From: SYIM01 sp041182885
Lineage (GTDB): Bacteria > Pseudomonadota > Gammaproteobacteria > Burkholderiales > Burkholderiaceae_E
NCBI GenBank assembly: GCA_049423065.1
Contig: JBMSQB010000135.1
Span: forward strand, 1 to 6,788
Direction of reading: 5' to 3'
Length of the DNA stretch: 6,788 nt
Below, piece after piece: positions 1-6,777 of the stretch (positions are counted from its first letter, which is position 1; each line of letters opens with the position of its first letter). The notes below the pieces were generated by a model, which did not search any database, had not been told where the DNA came from, and was given only the letters and a program-made list of their open reading frames with translations. Both the position numbers and the translations under genes were made by a program.

Positions 1-413
1 GGCGCACGCCGACCGGGCGCTGCCGCCGTGCCTGCCGTGCCTGCCGTGCCTGCCGCCGTCCGCGCACGCCAGGCGCGCGACAGCTGGATCAGCCGCTCCT
101 CGATTGCGCCGTCGCCCGCCTGAGCGAAGTGGGCATAGAGGCGGCGATGGCGCAGCACATCAAACACGGTATCGGCGAGGTCGGCGCGGTCGCGACGACC
201 CAGCTCCGGGTGTTCGCGAAAGAATTTTCGCAGTACCGCATCAGCGGGCAGCCTGAGCGACAGGGCCTCGGCCAGCGCCCGGTTGAGCAGATCGGGCTCG
301 CCGCGACGTGTCGCGCGACTCGACCCCTTTGCGTGGTGCGGTCGATCCGCCCTGCCCGACCGCGGCCTGTCCGCAGTCCCGCGACCCTTCGAGGATCTGG
401 CCGGCTGCGTCAC
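1..413 (-). CDS. RsmB/NOP-family RNA (cytosine-5) methyltransferase-like protein, N-terminal part, cut by window edge
   Basis: Only the first 137 codons are present; the rest lies left of base 1. The reading frame opens on GTG at 413-411 and no in-frame ATG is seen. Residues 6-38 are very rich in Arg, Lys and His and probably disordered. Residues 40-115 look like the NusB-like helical RNA-binding domain that precedes the SAM-dependent methyltransferase domain in Sun/RsmB proteins: ADAVLRKFFREHPELGRRDR at 58-77, then DLADTVFDVLRHRRLY at 78-93. From residue 120 the protein enters a Thr-Ala-Gly repeat. The catalytic domain with its two cysteines is not in view, so activity cannot be judged. Family members make m5C in rRNA or tRNA using SAM. 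The gene follows purN with a 4-base GTGA overlap, so the two are probably co-transcribed and translationally coupled. The family call comes from recalled sequence similarity. Whether it is RsmB itself (16S rRNA C967) or a paralogue cannot be decided, so no symbol is given. Confidence 0.72.
   Translation of the reverse strand, partial: MTQPARSSKGRGTADRPRSGRADRPHHAKGSSRATRRGEPDLLNRALAEALSLRLPADAVLRKFFREHPELGRRDRADLADTVFDVLRHRRLYAHFAQAGDGAIEERLIQLSRAWRARTAAGTAGTAGTAAAPGRRA
29..55. repeat. Three tandem copies of a 9-base unit inside the methyltransferase-like gene
   Basis: The unit TGCCTGCCG occurs three times in a row without a mismatch, and GC-rich triplets of similar composition (CTGCCGCCG, CCGCCG) flank it on both sides. 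Read on the minus strand in the gene's frame it encodes Thr-Ala-Gly repeats (residues about 122-129 plus Ala-rich flanks). Because the unit is a multiple of three, gain or loss of copies would change linker length without breaking the frame. Confidence 0.85.
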
Positions 414-1051
414 GGCAACCACAACAGCTGAGATTCGGCGGCTCCGGGCGACTCAAGCACCACCCGCGGTCCGTCGATCCGAAGCCGTCCGCGCAGATGC
501 CAACCCACTGCAAGCGGCAGGATGCGATGCTCGGCAGCGAGCACCCGAGCCGCGAGCGAAGGCTCGTCGTCATGCGGCAGCACGGGGAGCGCCGCCTGCA
601 CCACGATTGGCCCGGCATCAAGCTCGGGGATCACGTAATGGACGGTTGCTCCGTGAATATGGGCGCCGCTTTCAAGCACGCGCCGATGCGTGTTGAGGCC
701 CGTAAAGACAGGAAGCAGAGAGGGGTGAATATTGAGCATCCGCGATTGATACCGCGCCACCAGCGCCGCCGGCAGAATCTGCATGAAGCCCGCCAGCACC
801 ACCAGATCCGGAGCGAGGGCCTCGAGCTGTGCGGCAAGCGCGTCATCGAAGGCCAGCCGGGTGGCGAAACTGCGACGGGCGACCACGACCGCCTGCACCC
901 CCCGGGCCCGCGCGATCTGGCAGGCGGGCGCTTCTTCGCGGTCGGAGACAACCGCCGTGATCCGGGCATCCCAGCGCAGCGCTGTGCAGGCATCGAGCAG
1001 CGCAACCATGTTGGAGCCGCGCCCGGACACCAGCACGACGATTTTTTTCAT
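410..1051 (-). CDS. purN: Phosphoribosylglycinamide formyltransferase 1 (GAR transformylase)
   Basis: Transfers the formyl group of 10-formyltetrahydrofolate to glycinamide ribonucleotide, the third step of de novo purine synthesis, in the cytoplasm. The 213-residue product is the usual length for PurN. The phosphate-binding loop SGRGSN lies at residues 9-14. The catalytic Asn, His and Asp of the family are at N107 and H109 (in LNIHPSLLP) and D145 (in PELDAGP), each one residue beyond the E. coli numbering (N106, H108, D144). The motifs GLNTHRR (118-124) and HGATVHYV (133-140) are also typical. The ATG at 1051-1049 is followed by AAA AAA ATC, giving the classic MKKIVVLVSG start. No good Shine-Dalgarno precedes it, only GGGCGG abutting the start codon. 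The stop overlaps the GTG of the downstream methyltransferase-like gene. It is transcribed divergently from ribF. No truncation or missing key residue is seen. Confidence 0.97.
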   Translation of the reverse strand: MKKIVVLVSGRGSNMVALLDACTALRWDARITAVVSDREEAPACQIARARGVQAVVVARRSFATRLAFDDALAAQLEALAPDLVVLAGFMQILPAALVARYQSRMLNIHPSLLPVFTGLNTHRRVLESGAHIHGATVHYVIPELDAGPIVVQAALPVLPHDDEPSLAARVLAAEHRILPLAVGWHLRGRLRIDGPRVVLESPGAAESQLLWLP

Positions 1052-1140
1052 CCGCCCGATGATACCACCCGACCCGCCCCCGTAAGGCCCGCCAAAATCT
1101 TATAATTCAAGGTTTTGCGTCACCTTTCCGAGCCCGCCCC
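1052..1140. promoter_or_regulatory. Divergent intergenic region between purN and ribF
   Basis: This 89-base gap holds the start regions of both transcription units. Most of it is GC-rich, but about 1094-1116 is a local AT-rich island, which suits promoter melting. No inverted repeat convincing enough to call an operator is seen, and I see nothing resembling an FMN riboswitch, for which the gap is also too short. Neither start has a clear Shine-Dalgarno sequence. That promoters lie here is inferred from the divergent gene arrangement. Confidence 0.6.
1101..1106 (+). promoter_or_regulatory. Candidate -10 element for ribF-ileS-lspA(-coaBC)
   Basis: A perfect TATAAT stands out in otherwise GC-rich sequence, 34 bases upstream of the ribF ATG; a start site about 7 bases downstream would leave a leader of roughly 28 bases. 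No TTGACA-like -35 is found 16-18 bases upstream, where the sequence is CCCC-rich, and there is no extended TG. The match could therefore be chance, or a promoter that relies on an activator. The minus strand of the same island reads TATAAG (1104-1099), a possible -10 for purN. Confidence 0.4.
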
Positions 1141-2115
1141 ATGGAGGTTTTTCGACGACTGCCGCCGCCCGACCAGCGCCGCGCCTGTGCGCTCACCATC
1201 GGCAATTTCGACGGCGTGCATCGCGGTCACCAGGCGGTGATAGCCACCCTGACGGCGCGCGCCCGCGCCCGAGGGCTCGCCACGTGCGTGCTCACTTTCG
1301 AGCCGCACCCGCGAGAGTATTTCGCCAAGCGCTCGGGCGACCCGTCGCGTGCACCCGCCCATATCCAGACCACCCGCGACAAGTTGAATGCGCTCGCCGA
1401 ATGCGGCGTCGACCGGGTGTGCGTTGCCCCCTTCGATGCACGACTGGCCAACCTGTCGGCGCGCAATTTTTTCGAAAACATCATCGTCGAGGGGCTGGAT
1501 GCCCGGGATCTCCTGGTGGGCGACGATTTCCGCTTCGGCCATCAGCGGCAAGGCGACTTCACCATGCTGAGCGAGCTCTGCGCCGAACGCAACCTGGGTT
1601 GCTCACGCATCGAATCCTTCGAGGTCGACGGCACGCGGGTCTCAAGCTCGGCCGTGCGCGGGGCGCTCGCAGCCGGCGACTTCGATCGTGCCCGGCATCT
1701 GCTCGGGCGGGCCTTCACGCTCACCGGTCATGTTCTCCACGGTCGCAAGCTCGGCCGCACCATCGGGTTCCCCACGCTCAACCTGCGGATCCCCTTCGAA
1801 CGACCAGCGCTTGCCGGCATCTTCGTGGTCCGGGTTCACGGCCTTCGCGACCACCCGCTTCCGGGCGTGGCAAGCCTGGGCACCCGACCGGCGGTGGAAG
1901 CCAACGGCCGGCTGCTGCTCGAAGTCCACCTGTTCGACTTTTCAGAAGAGGTCTACGGCCAGGTGGTCAGCGTGGAGTTCATGAGCCGACTGCGCGAAGA
2001 GCGCCACTACGACTCGCTCGAACTGCTGACCGAACAAATCGCCCGCGATGCGGATCAGGCCCGCGCCTGGCATGCCGCCCACCCGTTTCAAGCTGCCTCC
2101 CTTTCAAGAGACTGA
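1141..2115 (+). CDS. ribF: Bifunctional riboflavin kinase / FAD synthetase
   Basis: Phosphorylates riboflavin to FMN and adenylates FMN to FAD in the cytoplasm. At 324 residues it is close to the usual 310-320. The N-terminal nucleotidyltransferase (FAD synthetase) domain shows TIGNFDGVHRGHQ (19-31), with the ATP-binding HxGH-like HRGH, then LLVGDDFRFGHQRQGDF after residue 120 and the VSSSAVR motif at 167-173. The C-terminal riboflavin kinase domain begins near 185, with GHVLHGRKLGRTIGFPTLNL (196-215). It includes the PTxN-type motif P211-N214 that binds nucleotide and Mg, and the likely catalytic glutamate E261 in LLLEVHLFDF. The ATG at 1141 gives the usual family start, with no alternative start in the preceding in-frame codons back to the TATAAT. 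No Shine-Dalgarno is visible. It heads the plus-strand run and ends one base before ileS, the same order as in E. coli. No domain is missing. Confidence 0.98.
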   Translation: MEVFRRLPPPDQRRACALTIGNFDGVHRGHQAVIATLTARARARGLATCVLTFEPHPREYFAKRSGDPSRAPAHIQTTRDKLNALAECGVDRVCVAPFDARLANLSARNFFENIIVEGLDARDLLVGDDFRFGHQRQGDFTMLSELCAERNLGCSRIESFEVDGTRVSSSAVRGALAAGDFDRARHLLGRAFTLTGHVLHGRKLGRTIGFPTLNLRIPFERPALAGIFVVRVHGLRDHPLPGVASLGTRPAVEANGRLLLEVHLFDFSEEVYGQVVSVEFMSRLREERHYDSLELLTEQIARDADQARAWHAAHPFQAASLSRD

Positions 2116-2116
2116 C

Positions 2117-4978
2117 ATGCCCGAAGGCAAACCCTCCGCCACCGACAAGCAGGCGTGGCGCGACACGCTGAACCTGCCCGACACGCCCTTCCCCATGCGG
2201 GGCGACCTCGCCCGGCGCGAACCAGGCTGGACCGCCGCGTGGCAGGACAAAGGCACTTACCGGCGCATTCGCGAGATCTGCAAGGGTCGCCCGATATGGG
2301 TGCTGCATGACGGTCCGCCCTATGCCAACGGCGACATCCACATCGGTCACGCGGTGAACAAGGTCTTGAAGGACATCATCGTCAAAAGCCGCAACATGGC
2401 CGGCTTCGATGCGCGCTATGTGCCGGGCTGGGATTGCCACGGCATGCCAATTGAAATCCAGATCGAAAGGCAGTTCGGGAAGAATCTCCCGGCCGACCAG
2501 GTTCTGGCCAAATCGCGCGCCTACGCCACCGAGCAGATCAGCCGCCAGAAAAAAGATTTCATCCGGCTGGGCGTACTGGGCGAATGGGACAATCCCTACC
2601 TCACGATGGCCTGCCGCAACGAAGCCGATGAACTGCGGGCACTTGGCCGCATGCTTGATCGCGGTTTTCTGTTTCGTGGACTGAAGCCGGTGAACTGGTG
2701 TTTCGATTGCGGTTCGGCACTCGCCGAGGCCGAGGTCGAATACGCTGATCGCAACGACCCGGCCATCGACGTCGGCTTTCCGTTCCTGCCCGACGAGGCA
2801 CCCAGGCTCGCCCGCGCATTCGGACTCCCCGCATTGCCCCTCGCACGGGGTTATTGCGTGATCTGGACCACCACGCCCTGGACGATTCCCGCCAATCAGG
2901 CACTCAATCTCCACCCGGAATTCGAGTACGCCCTGGTGCGCACCGTCTGGCAGGGCGAGCCCGCGCTGTTGCTGCTTGCCGCCGACCGGGTGGCGAGCTG
3001 TCTCGCGAGCTGGCAGCTGGAGGGGGAAATCATCGCCCGCTGCCCTGGCCGCGCGCTTGAACTGATCCGCTTTGCGCATCCGTTCGCCGAGCGTTCCTCG
3101 CCGGTGTACCTGGGCGACTATGTCACCCTCGACAGCGGCACTGGCGTGGTGCATTCGGCCCCGGCGTATGGCGTGGAAGATTTCGTCTCGTGCAAGCGCT
3201 ATGGCATGAAGGATGCCGAGATCCTTCAGCCGGTGCTGGGCGACGGTACCTATGCCCAGTCGCTTGCCAACTTCGGCGGACTCTCGATCTGGGATGCCAA
3301 CCCCAAAATCATCGAGCACCTGCGCACGCACGGCGCGCTGTTCTCATCACGCAAAAACCCGCACAGCACCATGCACTGCTGGCGACACAAGACGCCCATC
3401 ATCTATCGCGCATCGAGCCAGTGGTTTGCTGGCATGGATGTCAAACCCCGGGACGGCGGCGCGAGTCTGCGCGACACCGCACTCGCAGGCATCGAGGCCA
3501 CGCAATTCTTTCCCGGCTGGGGCAAGGCCCGACTCCACGGCATGATCGCCAACCGTCCCGACTGGACCTTGTCGCGGCAACGCCAATGGGGCGTACCGAT
3601 GGCGTTTTTCGTGCACCGCGAAACGGGCGAGCTGCATCCGCGCACGCCCGAGTTGCTGGAAGCCATCGCGCGGCGCATCGAAAGCGAGGGCATCGAGGCG
3701 TGGCACCGTCTTGATCCACGCGAGTTGCTGGGTCCGGATGCCGACCACTATGAAAAGAACCGCGATACGCTGGACGTCTGGTTCGATTCTGGAACCACCC
3801 ATCAGACGGTGTTGCGTGGCTCGCACGCCGAGCAGTCGCAGTTTCCCGCCGACATGTACCTGGAGGGCTCCGATCAGCACCGCGGCTGGTTCCATTCATC
3901 GCTCCTGACCTCGGCCATGCTGAATGGCGTGGCGCCCTACCGCGCGCTCCTCACCCACGGCTTTGTGGTCGATGGCGAGGGCCGCAAGATGAGCAAGTCG
4001 CTGGGCAACGTGATTGCCCCCCAGAAGGTCTCGGACACCCTGGGGGCAGAGATTCTCCGTCTGTGGGTGGCAAGCACCGATTACTCCGGCGAGCTTTCGC
4101 TCTCCGATGAAATCCTGAAGCGGGTCGTTGAAGCCTATCGCCGCATCCGGAACACGCTGCGCTTTCTCCTCGCAAACGTGTCCGATTTCAGCGTTGAACG
4201 CGATGCCGTTCCGGTGGCCGACATGCTCGAGATCGATCGGTATGCGCTGGCGCTCACCGCTCGCTGGCAGCAGGAAATCACTGCCGACTTTGAACGCTAT
4301 GAGTTTCATCCCGCCATCGCACGGATCCAGACCTTCTGCTCGGAAGATCTGGGTGCCTTTTACCTCGACATTCTGAAAGACCGCCTTTACACCACGGCGG
4401 CGGGATCGCGCGCCCGCCGCTCGGCGCAGACCGTGATCTGGCACATCACCAACGCGCTGCTTCGTCTGATTGCCCCGGTGCTTTCGTTTACCGCCGAGGA
4501 GGCGTGGCCGATGTTCGCACCCGAGCGCCATCGGGCAGGCGGCGAAACCATCTTCACCGAGGTCTGGCACAGCTTCCCAGAGGTACCCGACGCCGATCGG
4601 CTCATCACCCGCTGGACGCGACTGCGCGACATTCGCGCCGAGGTGCTGCGCGAACTCGAAGCCGTTCGAGGGGCGGGCGCCATTGGCTCATCGCTCGCCG
4701 CCGAAATCGAGATCAGCGCAGCCGGCGACGACCTCGCGCTGCTCGAATCACTGGGTGACGATCTGCGCTTCGTCATGATCACCTCCCAGGCGCGGGCGCG
4801 CGCCGCGGCGCCAGAGGCCGCCGCGCCAGGGGTGCGCGTCACGCCCAGCACCCAGACAAAATGCGAGCGCTGCTGGCACTGGCGAAGCGATGTCGGATGC
4901 GACCCCGCACGGCCTGGCCTCTGCGGGCGCTGTGTGGCCAATCTGTTCGGCGCCGGCGAGCCCCGGCGCTTTGCCTGA
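2117..4978 (+). CDS. ileS: Isoleucyl-tRNA synthetase (class I)
   Basis: Charges tRNA-Ile with isoleucine and hydrolyses mischarged Val-tRNA. The product is 953 residues (E. coli 938). The Rossmann catalytic core has HIGH at 75-78 and KMSKS at 624-628, with WDCHGMPIE and LEGSDQHRGWF as further active-site signatures. The CP1 editing domain has the Thr-rich WTTTPWTIPAN starting at W250, and GTGVVHSAPAYGVEDF at 341-356, where D355 corresponds by context to the editing aspartate D342 of E. coli. The anticodon-binding helical domain follows. An Ala/Arg-rich linker (about 892-905) leads to a C-terminal zinc finger with C916, C919, C936 and C939. The start is ATG at 2117, one base after the ribF stop (TGACATG). 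An in-frame ATG at 2048 would add 23 residues lying wholly inside ribF and is unlikely. The motifs fit the ordinary bacterial type rather than the mupirocin-resistant eukaryote-like type; this is an inference from motifs only. Confidence 0.99.
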   Translation: MPEGKPSATDKQAWRDTLNLPDTPFPMRGDLARREPGWTAAWQDKGTYRRIREICKGRPIWVLHDGPPYANGDIHIGHAVNKVLKDIIVKSRNMAGFDARYVPGWDCHGMPIEIQIERQFGKNLPADQVLAKSRAYATEQISRQKKDFIRLGVLGEWDNPYLTMACRNEADELRALGRMLDRGFLFRGLKPVNWCFDCGSALAEAEVEYADRNDPAIDVGFPFLPDEAPRLARAFGLPALPLARGYCVIWTTTPWTIPANQALNLHPEFEYALVRTVWQGEPALLLLAADRVASCLASWQLEGEIIARCPGRALELIRFAHPFAERSSPVYLGDYVTLDSGTGVVHSAPAYGVEDFVSCKRYGMKDAEILQPVLGDGTYAQSLANFGGLSIWDANPKIIEHLRTHGALFSSRKNPHSTMHCWRHKTPIIYRASSQWFAGMDVKPRDGGASLRDTALAGIEATQFFPGWGKARLHGMIANRPDWTLSRQRQWGVPMAFFVHRETGELHPRTPELLEAIARRIESEGIEAWHRLDPRELLGPDADHYEKNRDTLDVWFDSGTTHQTVLRGSHAEQSQFPADMYLEGSDQHRGWFHSSLLTSAMLNGVAPYRALLTHGFVVDGEGRKMSKSLGNVIAPQKVSDTLGAEILRLWVASTDYSGELSLSDEILKRVVEAYRRIRNTLRFLLANVSDFSVERDAVPVADMLEIDRYALALTARWQQEITADFERYEFHPAIARIQTFCSEDLGAFYLDILKDRLYTTAAGSRARRSAQTVIWHITNALLRLIAPVLSFTAEEAWPMFAPERHRAGGETIFTEVWHSFPEVPDADRLITRWTRLRDIRAEVLRELEAVRGAGAIGSSLAAEIEISAAGDDLALLESLGDDLRFVMITSQARARAAAPEAAAPGVRVTPSTQTKCERCWHWRSDVGCDPARPGLCGRCVANLFGAGEPRRFA

Positions 4979-4990
4979 GCGAATCGCCCA

Positions 4991-5491
4991 GTGGCCAGCC
5001 GCAAACCATCGGTTCGTGCAGGATTCGCCCGCTGGGCCGCGTTGGCGCTTGCGCTGGTCCTCGCCGATCAACTCACCAAACAGGCGGTGCTGCTGTCGTT
5101 CAAGACCGGTGAGCGGCTGCCGGTCGTGGCGGGCTTTTTCGATCTCACGCTGCTCTTCAACCGCGGTGCAGCCTTCAGCCTGCTTGCCGATGCCGGTGGC
5201 TGGCAGCGCTGGCTCTTCATCGGCATCGGCGTGGTGGCAACCGCCTTCATCTGCTGGATGCTCTGGCGACATGGCTCGCAACGGCTGTTTTCATTCGCGC
5301 TCTCGCTTATTCTGGGCGGTGCGATCGGCAACATCATCGACCGTGTGCTGCGCGGCGAGGTGGTTGATTTTCTGCTCTTCTACTGGCGCGGCTGGCACTT
5401 CCCTGCCTTCAACGTAGCCGACAGTGCGATCACAATAGGCGCCGTTCTCCTGATCATCGACGAGTTGCTGCGCGTGCGGCGCTCCCGCTGA
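4991..5491 (+). CDS. lspA: Prolipoprotein signal peptidase (signal peptidase II)
   Basis: Inner-membrane aspartyl protease that cuts the signal peptide of diacylglyceryl-modified prolipoproteins ahead of the lipobox cysteine. The product is 166 residues, normal for the family. Four hydrophobic segments are visible at about 14-34, 71-92, 98-118 and 139-160. By comparison with the P. aeruginosa enzyme the catalytic pair is D126 (GEVVDF) and D144 (FNVADSAI). The conserved D26 (LADQLTK), N57 (LFNRGAAF), R118 (NIIDR) and N141 are also present. The start must be the GTG at 4991: the frame upstream is closed by the ileS TGA, which is in the same frame, and the next internal option (a TTG inside the first membrane segment) would damage that segment. 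The ribosome binding site is weak (GAGCGA at most), so translation may depend on ribosomes finishing ileS 12 bases upstream. The ileS-lspA pairing is conserved in proteobacteria. Confidence 0.98.
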   Translation: MASRKPSVRAGFARWAALALALVLADQLTKQAVLLSFKTGERLPVVAGFFDLTLLFNRGAAFSLLADAGGWQRWLFIGIGVVATAFICWMLWRHGSQRLFSFALSLILGGAIGNIIDRVLRGEVVDFLLFYWRGWHFPAFNVADSAITIGAVLLIIDELLRVRRSR

Positions 5492-5568
5492 AGCCGGGCG
5501 CTTCGTTGATCAGGCAGGTTCGGCACTTTCCCTCGGACGGGCAAGAAGCGGCAAGCACGGAGAATGTC
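5492..5568 (+). other. lspA-coaBC intergenic gap
   Basis: The largest gap in the plus-strand run (77 bases). It begins within a small perfect inverted repeat, GAAGC-CGGGC-GCTTC at 5490-5504, which overlaps the lspA stop codon. The stem is only 5 bp and no T-run follows, so it does not qualify as an intrinsic terminator. I see no convincing -35/-10 pair. coaBC is probably co-transcribed with lspA, but the gap leaves room for an internal promoter. Confidence 0.5.
5559..5563 (+). promoter_or_regulatory. Shine-Dalgarno sequence of coaBC
   Basis: GGAGA lies five bases ahead of the ATG at 5569. This decides the start in favour of MSISGKRIVLG over an in-frame TTG at 5506. It is the only clear Shine-Dalgarno among the gene starts in this window. 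Confidence 0.75.
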
Positions 5569-6777
5569 ATGAGTATCAGCGGCAAGCGGATCGTGCTCGG
5601 TGTCACCGGCGGTGTAGCCGCCTACAAGGCGGCGGTGCTCACTCGCGAGTTGCAGCGCGCAGGCGCCCGCGTGCAGGTGGTCATGACCGAGGCGGGGACC
5701 CGCTTTGTGGGTCCCGCCACCTTCCAGGCGCTCACTGGCGAACCTGTTTTCGTCGATCAGTGGGATACGCGCATTGCCAACGGCATGGCACATATCGAGC
5801 TCTCACGGGCCGCCGACGCCATCGTGGTCGCGCCCGCCAGCGCCGATTTCATCGCTTCGATTTCACAGGGCCGCGCCGGCGACCTGCTCACCACGCTGTG
5901 TCTCGCGCGCGAATGCCCGCTCGCAGTGGCGCCCGCCATGAACCGCCAGATGTGGGAGAACCCCGCCACGCGGCGCAACGTGCAGCAAGTCCGTGACGAT
6001 GGCGTCGAAGTGATCGGCCCTGACAGCGGCGATCAGGCCTGCGGCGAAACCGGCATGGGCCGCATGCTCGAGCCCGATGCGCTGGTCGAAGCCATCGGCG
6101 CCTGGCTTTCGCCCAAGCGGCTCGCTGGCCGTCGTGTGCTGCTCACGGCTGGCCCCACCTTCGAACCCATTGATCCGGTGCGCGGCATCACCAATCGTTC
6201 ATCAGGCAAGATGGGCTTTGCCATCGCGCGGGCGTGTGTGGCCGCCGGGGCCGAGGTCACGCTGGTCGCCGGCCCGGTTGCCCTTCCCACCCCGTGGGCC
6301 GTACGCCGCATCAATGTTCAGACGGCCCAGCAGATGCACGACGCGGTGCACGCCGAGCTCGACACAGCCAGCGCCGCAGCCCGTGCGCACGACCTCTTCA
6401 TCGCAGTTGCAGCGGTGGCCGACTGGCGCCCGGCCGCCTACCGCGACAGCAAGATCAAGAAGACCGACGACCGCGCGGTTCCCGAGCTTGCTTTCACCCA
6501 GAACCCCGACATCCTCGCAAGCGTGGCACAGCGCGCACGCCCGCCCTACTGCGTCGGATTCGCCGCCGAGAGCGAATCACTGGAGGCACACGGCCGCGAC
6601 AAACTCGCTCGCAAAGGCATTCCGATGCTGGTTGCCAACATCGGCCATGAAACCTTCGGGCTTGACGACAACGAGTTGCTCATCCTCGAGCAGAGCGGCC
6701 AGACACGACTCGCGCGCGCGCCCAAAGCGCTGCTCGCCCAGGAACTGGTGCGACACATCGCCGGGCGGCTTGGCTGA
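5569..6777 (+). CDS. coaBC: Bifunctional phosphopantothenoylcysteine decarboxylase / phosphopantothenate-cysteine ligase
   Basis: Carries out two consecutive steps of coenzyme A synthesis: CTP-dependent joining of 4'-phosphopantothenate to cysteine (CoaB, C-terminal) and FMN-dependent decarboxylation to 4'-phosphopantetheine (CoaC, N-terminal). The product is 402 residues (E. coli about 406). The CoaC flavoprotein domain has the glycine-rich GVTGGVAAYK (11-20), catalytic H75 (MAHIELSR), the PASADFIA flavin motif (89-96), PAMN with N125, and the redox-active C158 in DQACGETGMGR; these match E. coli H75, N125 and C158. The CoaB domain starts near 185, with LLTAGPTFEPIDPVRGITNR (191-210), the nucleotide-binding segment containing N209, then AAVADWRPA (281-289), the KIKK lysines (295-298), and VGFAAESE (329-336). 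The ATG at 5569 has a good Shine-Dalgarno. An upstream TTG at 5506 would add 21 residues without family-like sequence. The gene ends 11 bases before the window edge. In many betaproteobacteria dut follows, but that is not visible here. Confidence 0.98.
   Translation: MSISGKRIVLGVTGGVAAYKAAVLTRELQRAGARVQVVMTEAGTRFVGPATFQALTGEPVFVDQWDTRIANGMAHIELSRAADAIVVAPASADFIASISQGRAGDLLTTLCLARECPLAVAPAMNRQMWENPATRRNVQQVRDDGVEVIGPDSGDQACGETGMGRMLEPDALVEAIGAWLSPKRLAGRRVLLTAGPTFEPIDPVRGITNRSSGKMGFAIARACVAAGAEVTLVAGPVALPTPWAVRRINVQTAQQMHDAVHAELDTASAAARAHDLFIAVAAVADWRPAAYRDSKIKKTDDRAVPELAFTQNPDILASVAQRARPPYCVGFAAESESLEAHGRDKLARKGIPMLVANIGHETFGLDDNELLILEQSGQTRLARAPKALLAQELVRHIAGRLG

Noticed and set aside
241..621. 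A 126-codon minus-strand frame spanning the purN 3' end
   Set aside because: It is out of frame with both purN and the downstream methyltransferase-like gene, both of which explain the region better.
308..1105. A 265-codon plus-strand open frame opposite purN and the methyltransferase-like gene
   Set aside because: It overlaps two supported minus-strand genes and the divergent promoter region. The translated sequence is low-complexity and resembles no known family.
1284..2171. A 295-codon open frame in another plus-strand frame within ribF
   Set aside because: Arg/Pro/Ala-rich out-of-frame translation of ribF, which itself is complete with all motifs.
1979..3331. A 450-codon open frame antisense to ileS
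   Set aside because: It lies opposite a full-length ileS with intact motifs. Its composition (Gly/Ala/Arg/His-rich, no recognisable domain) is what the complement of GC-rich coding sequence gives.
3896..4570. A 224-codon open frame antisense to the 3' half of ileS
   Set aside because: Same reason: it is a mirror of the ileS codon pattern with no family resemblance and no plausible start signal.
4780..4840. Dense GC palindromic-looking stretch near the ileS 3' end as a possible regulatory hairpin
   Set aside because: It is fully explained as the codons of an Ala/Arg-rich linker before the zinc finger; such self-complementarity is expected at this GC content.
5506..5568. An N-terminal extension of CoaBC from a TTG at 5506
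   Set aside because: The 21 extra residues lack family similarity, and a good Shine-Dalgarno sits directly before the ATG at 5569.
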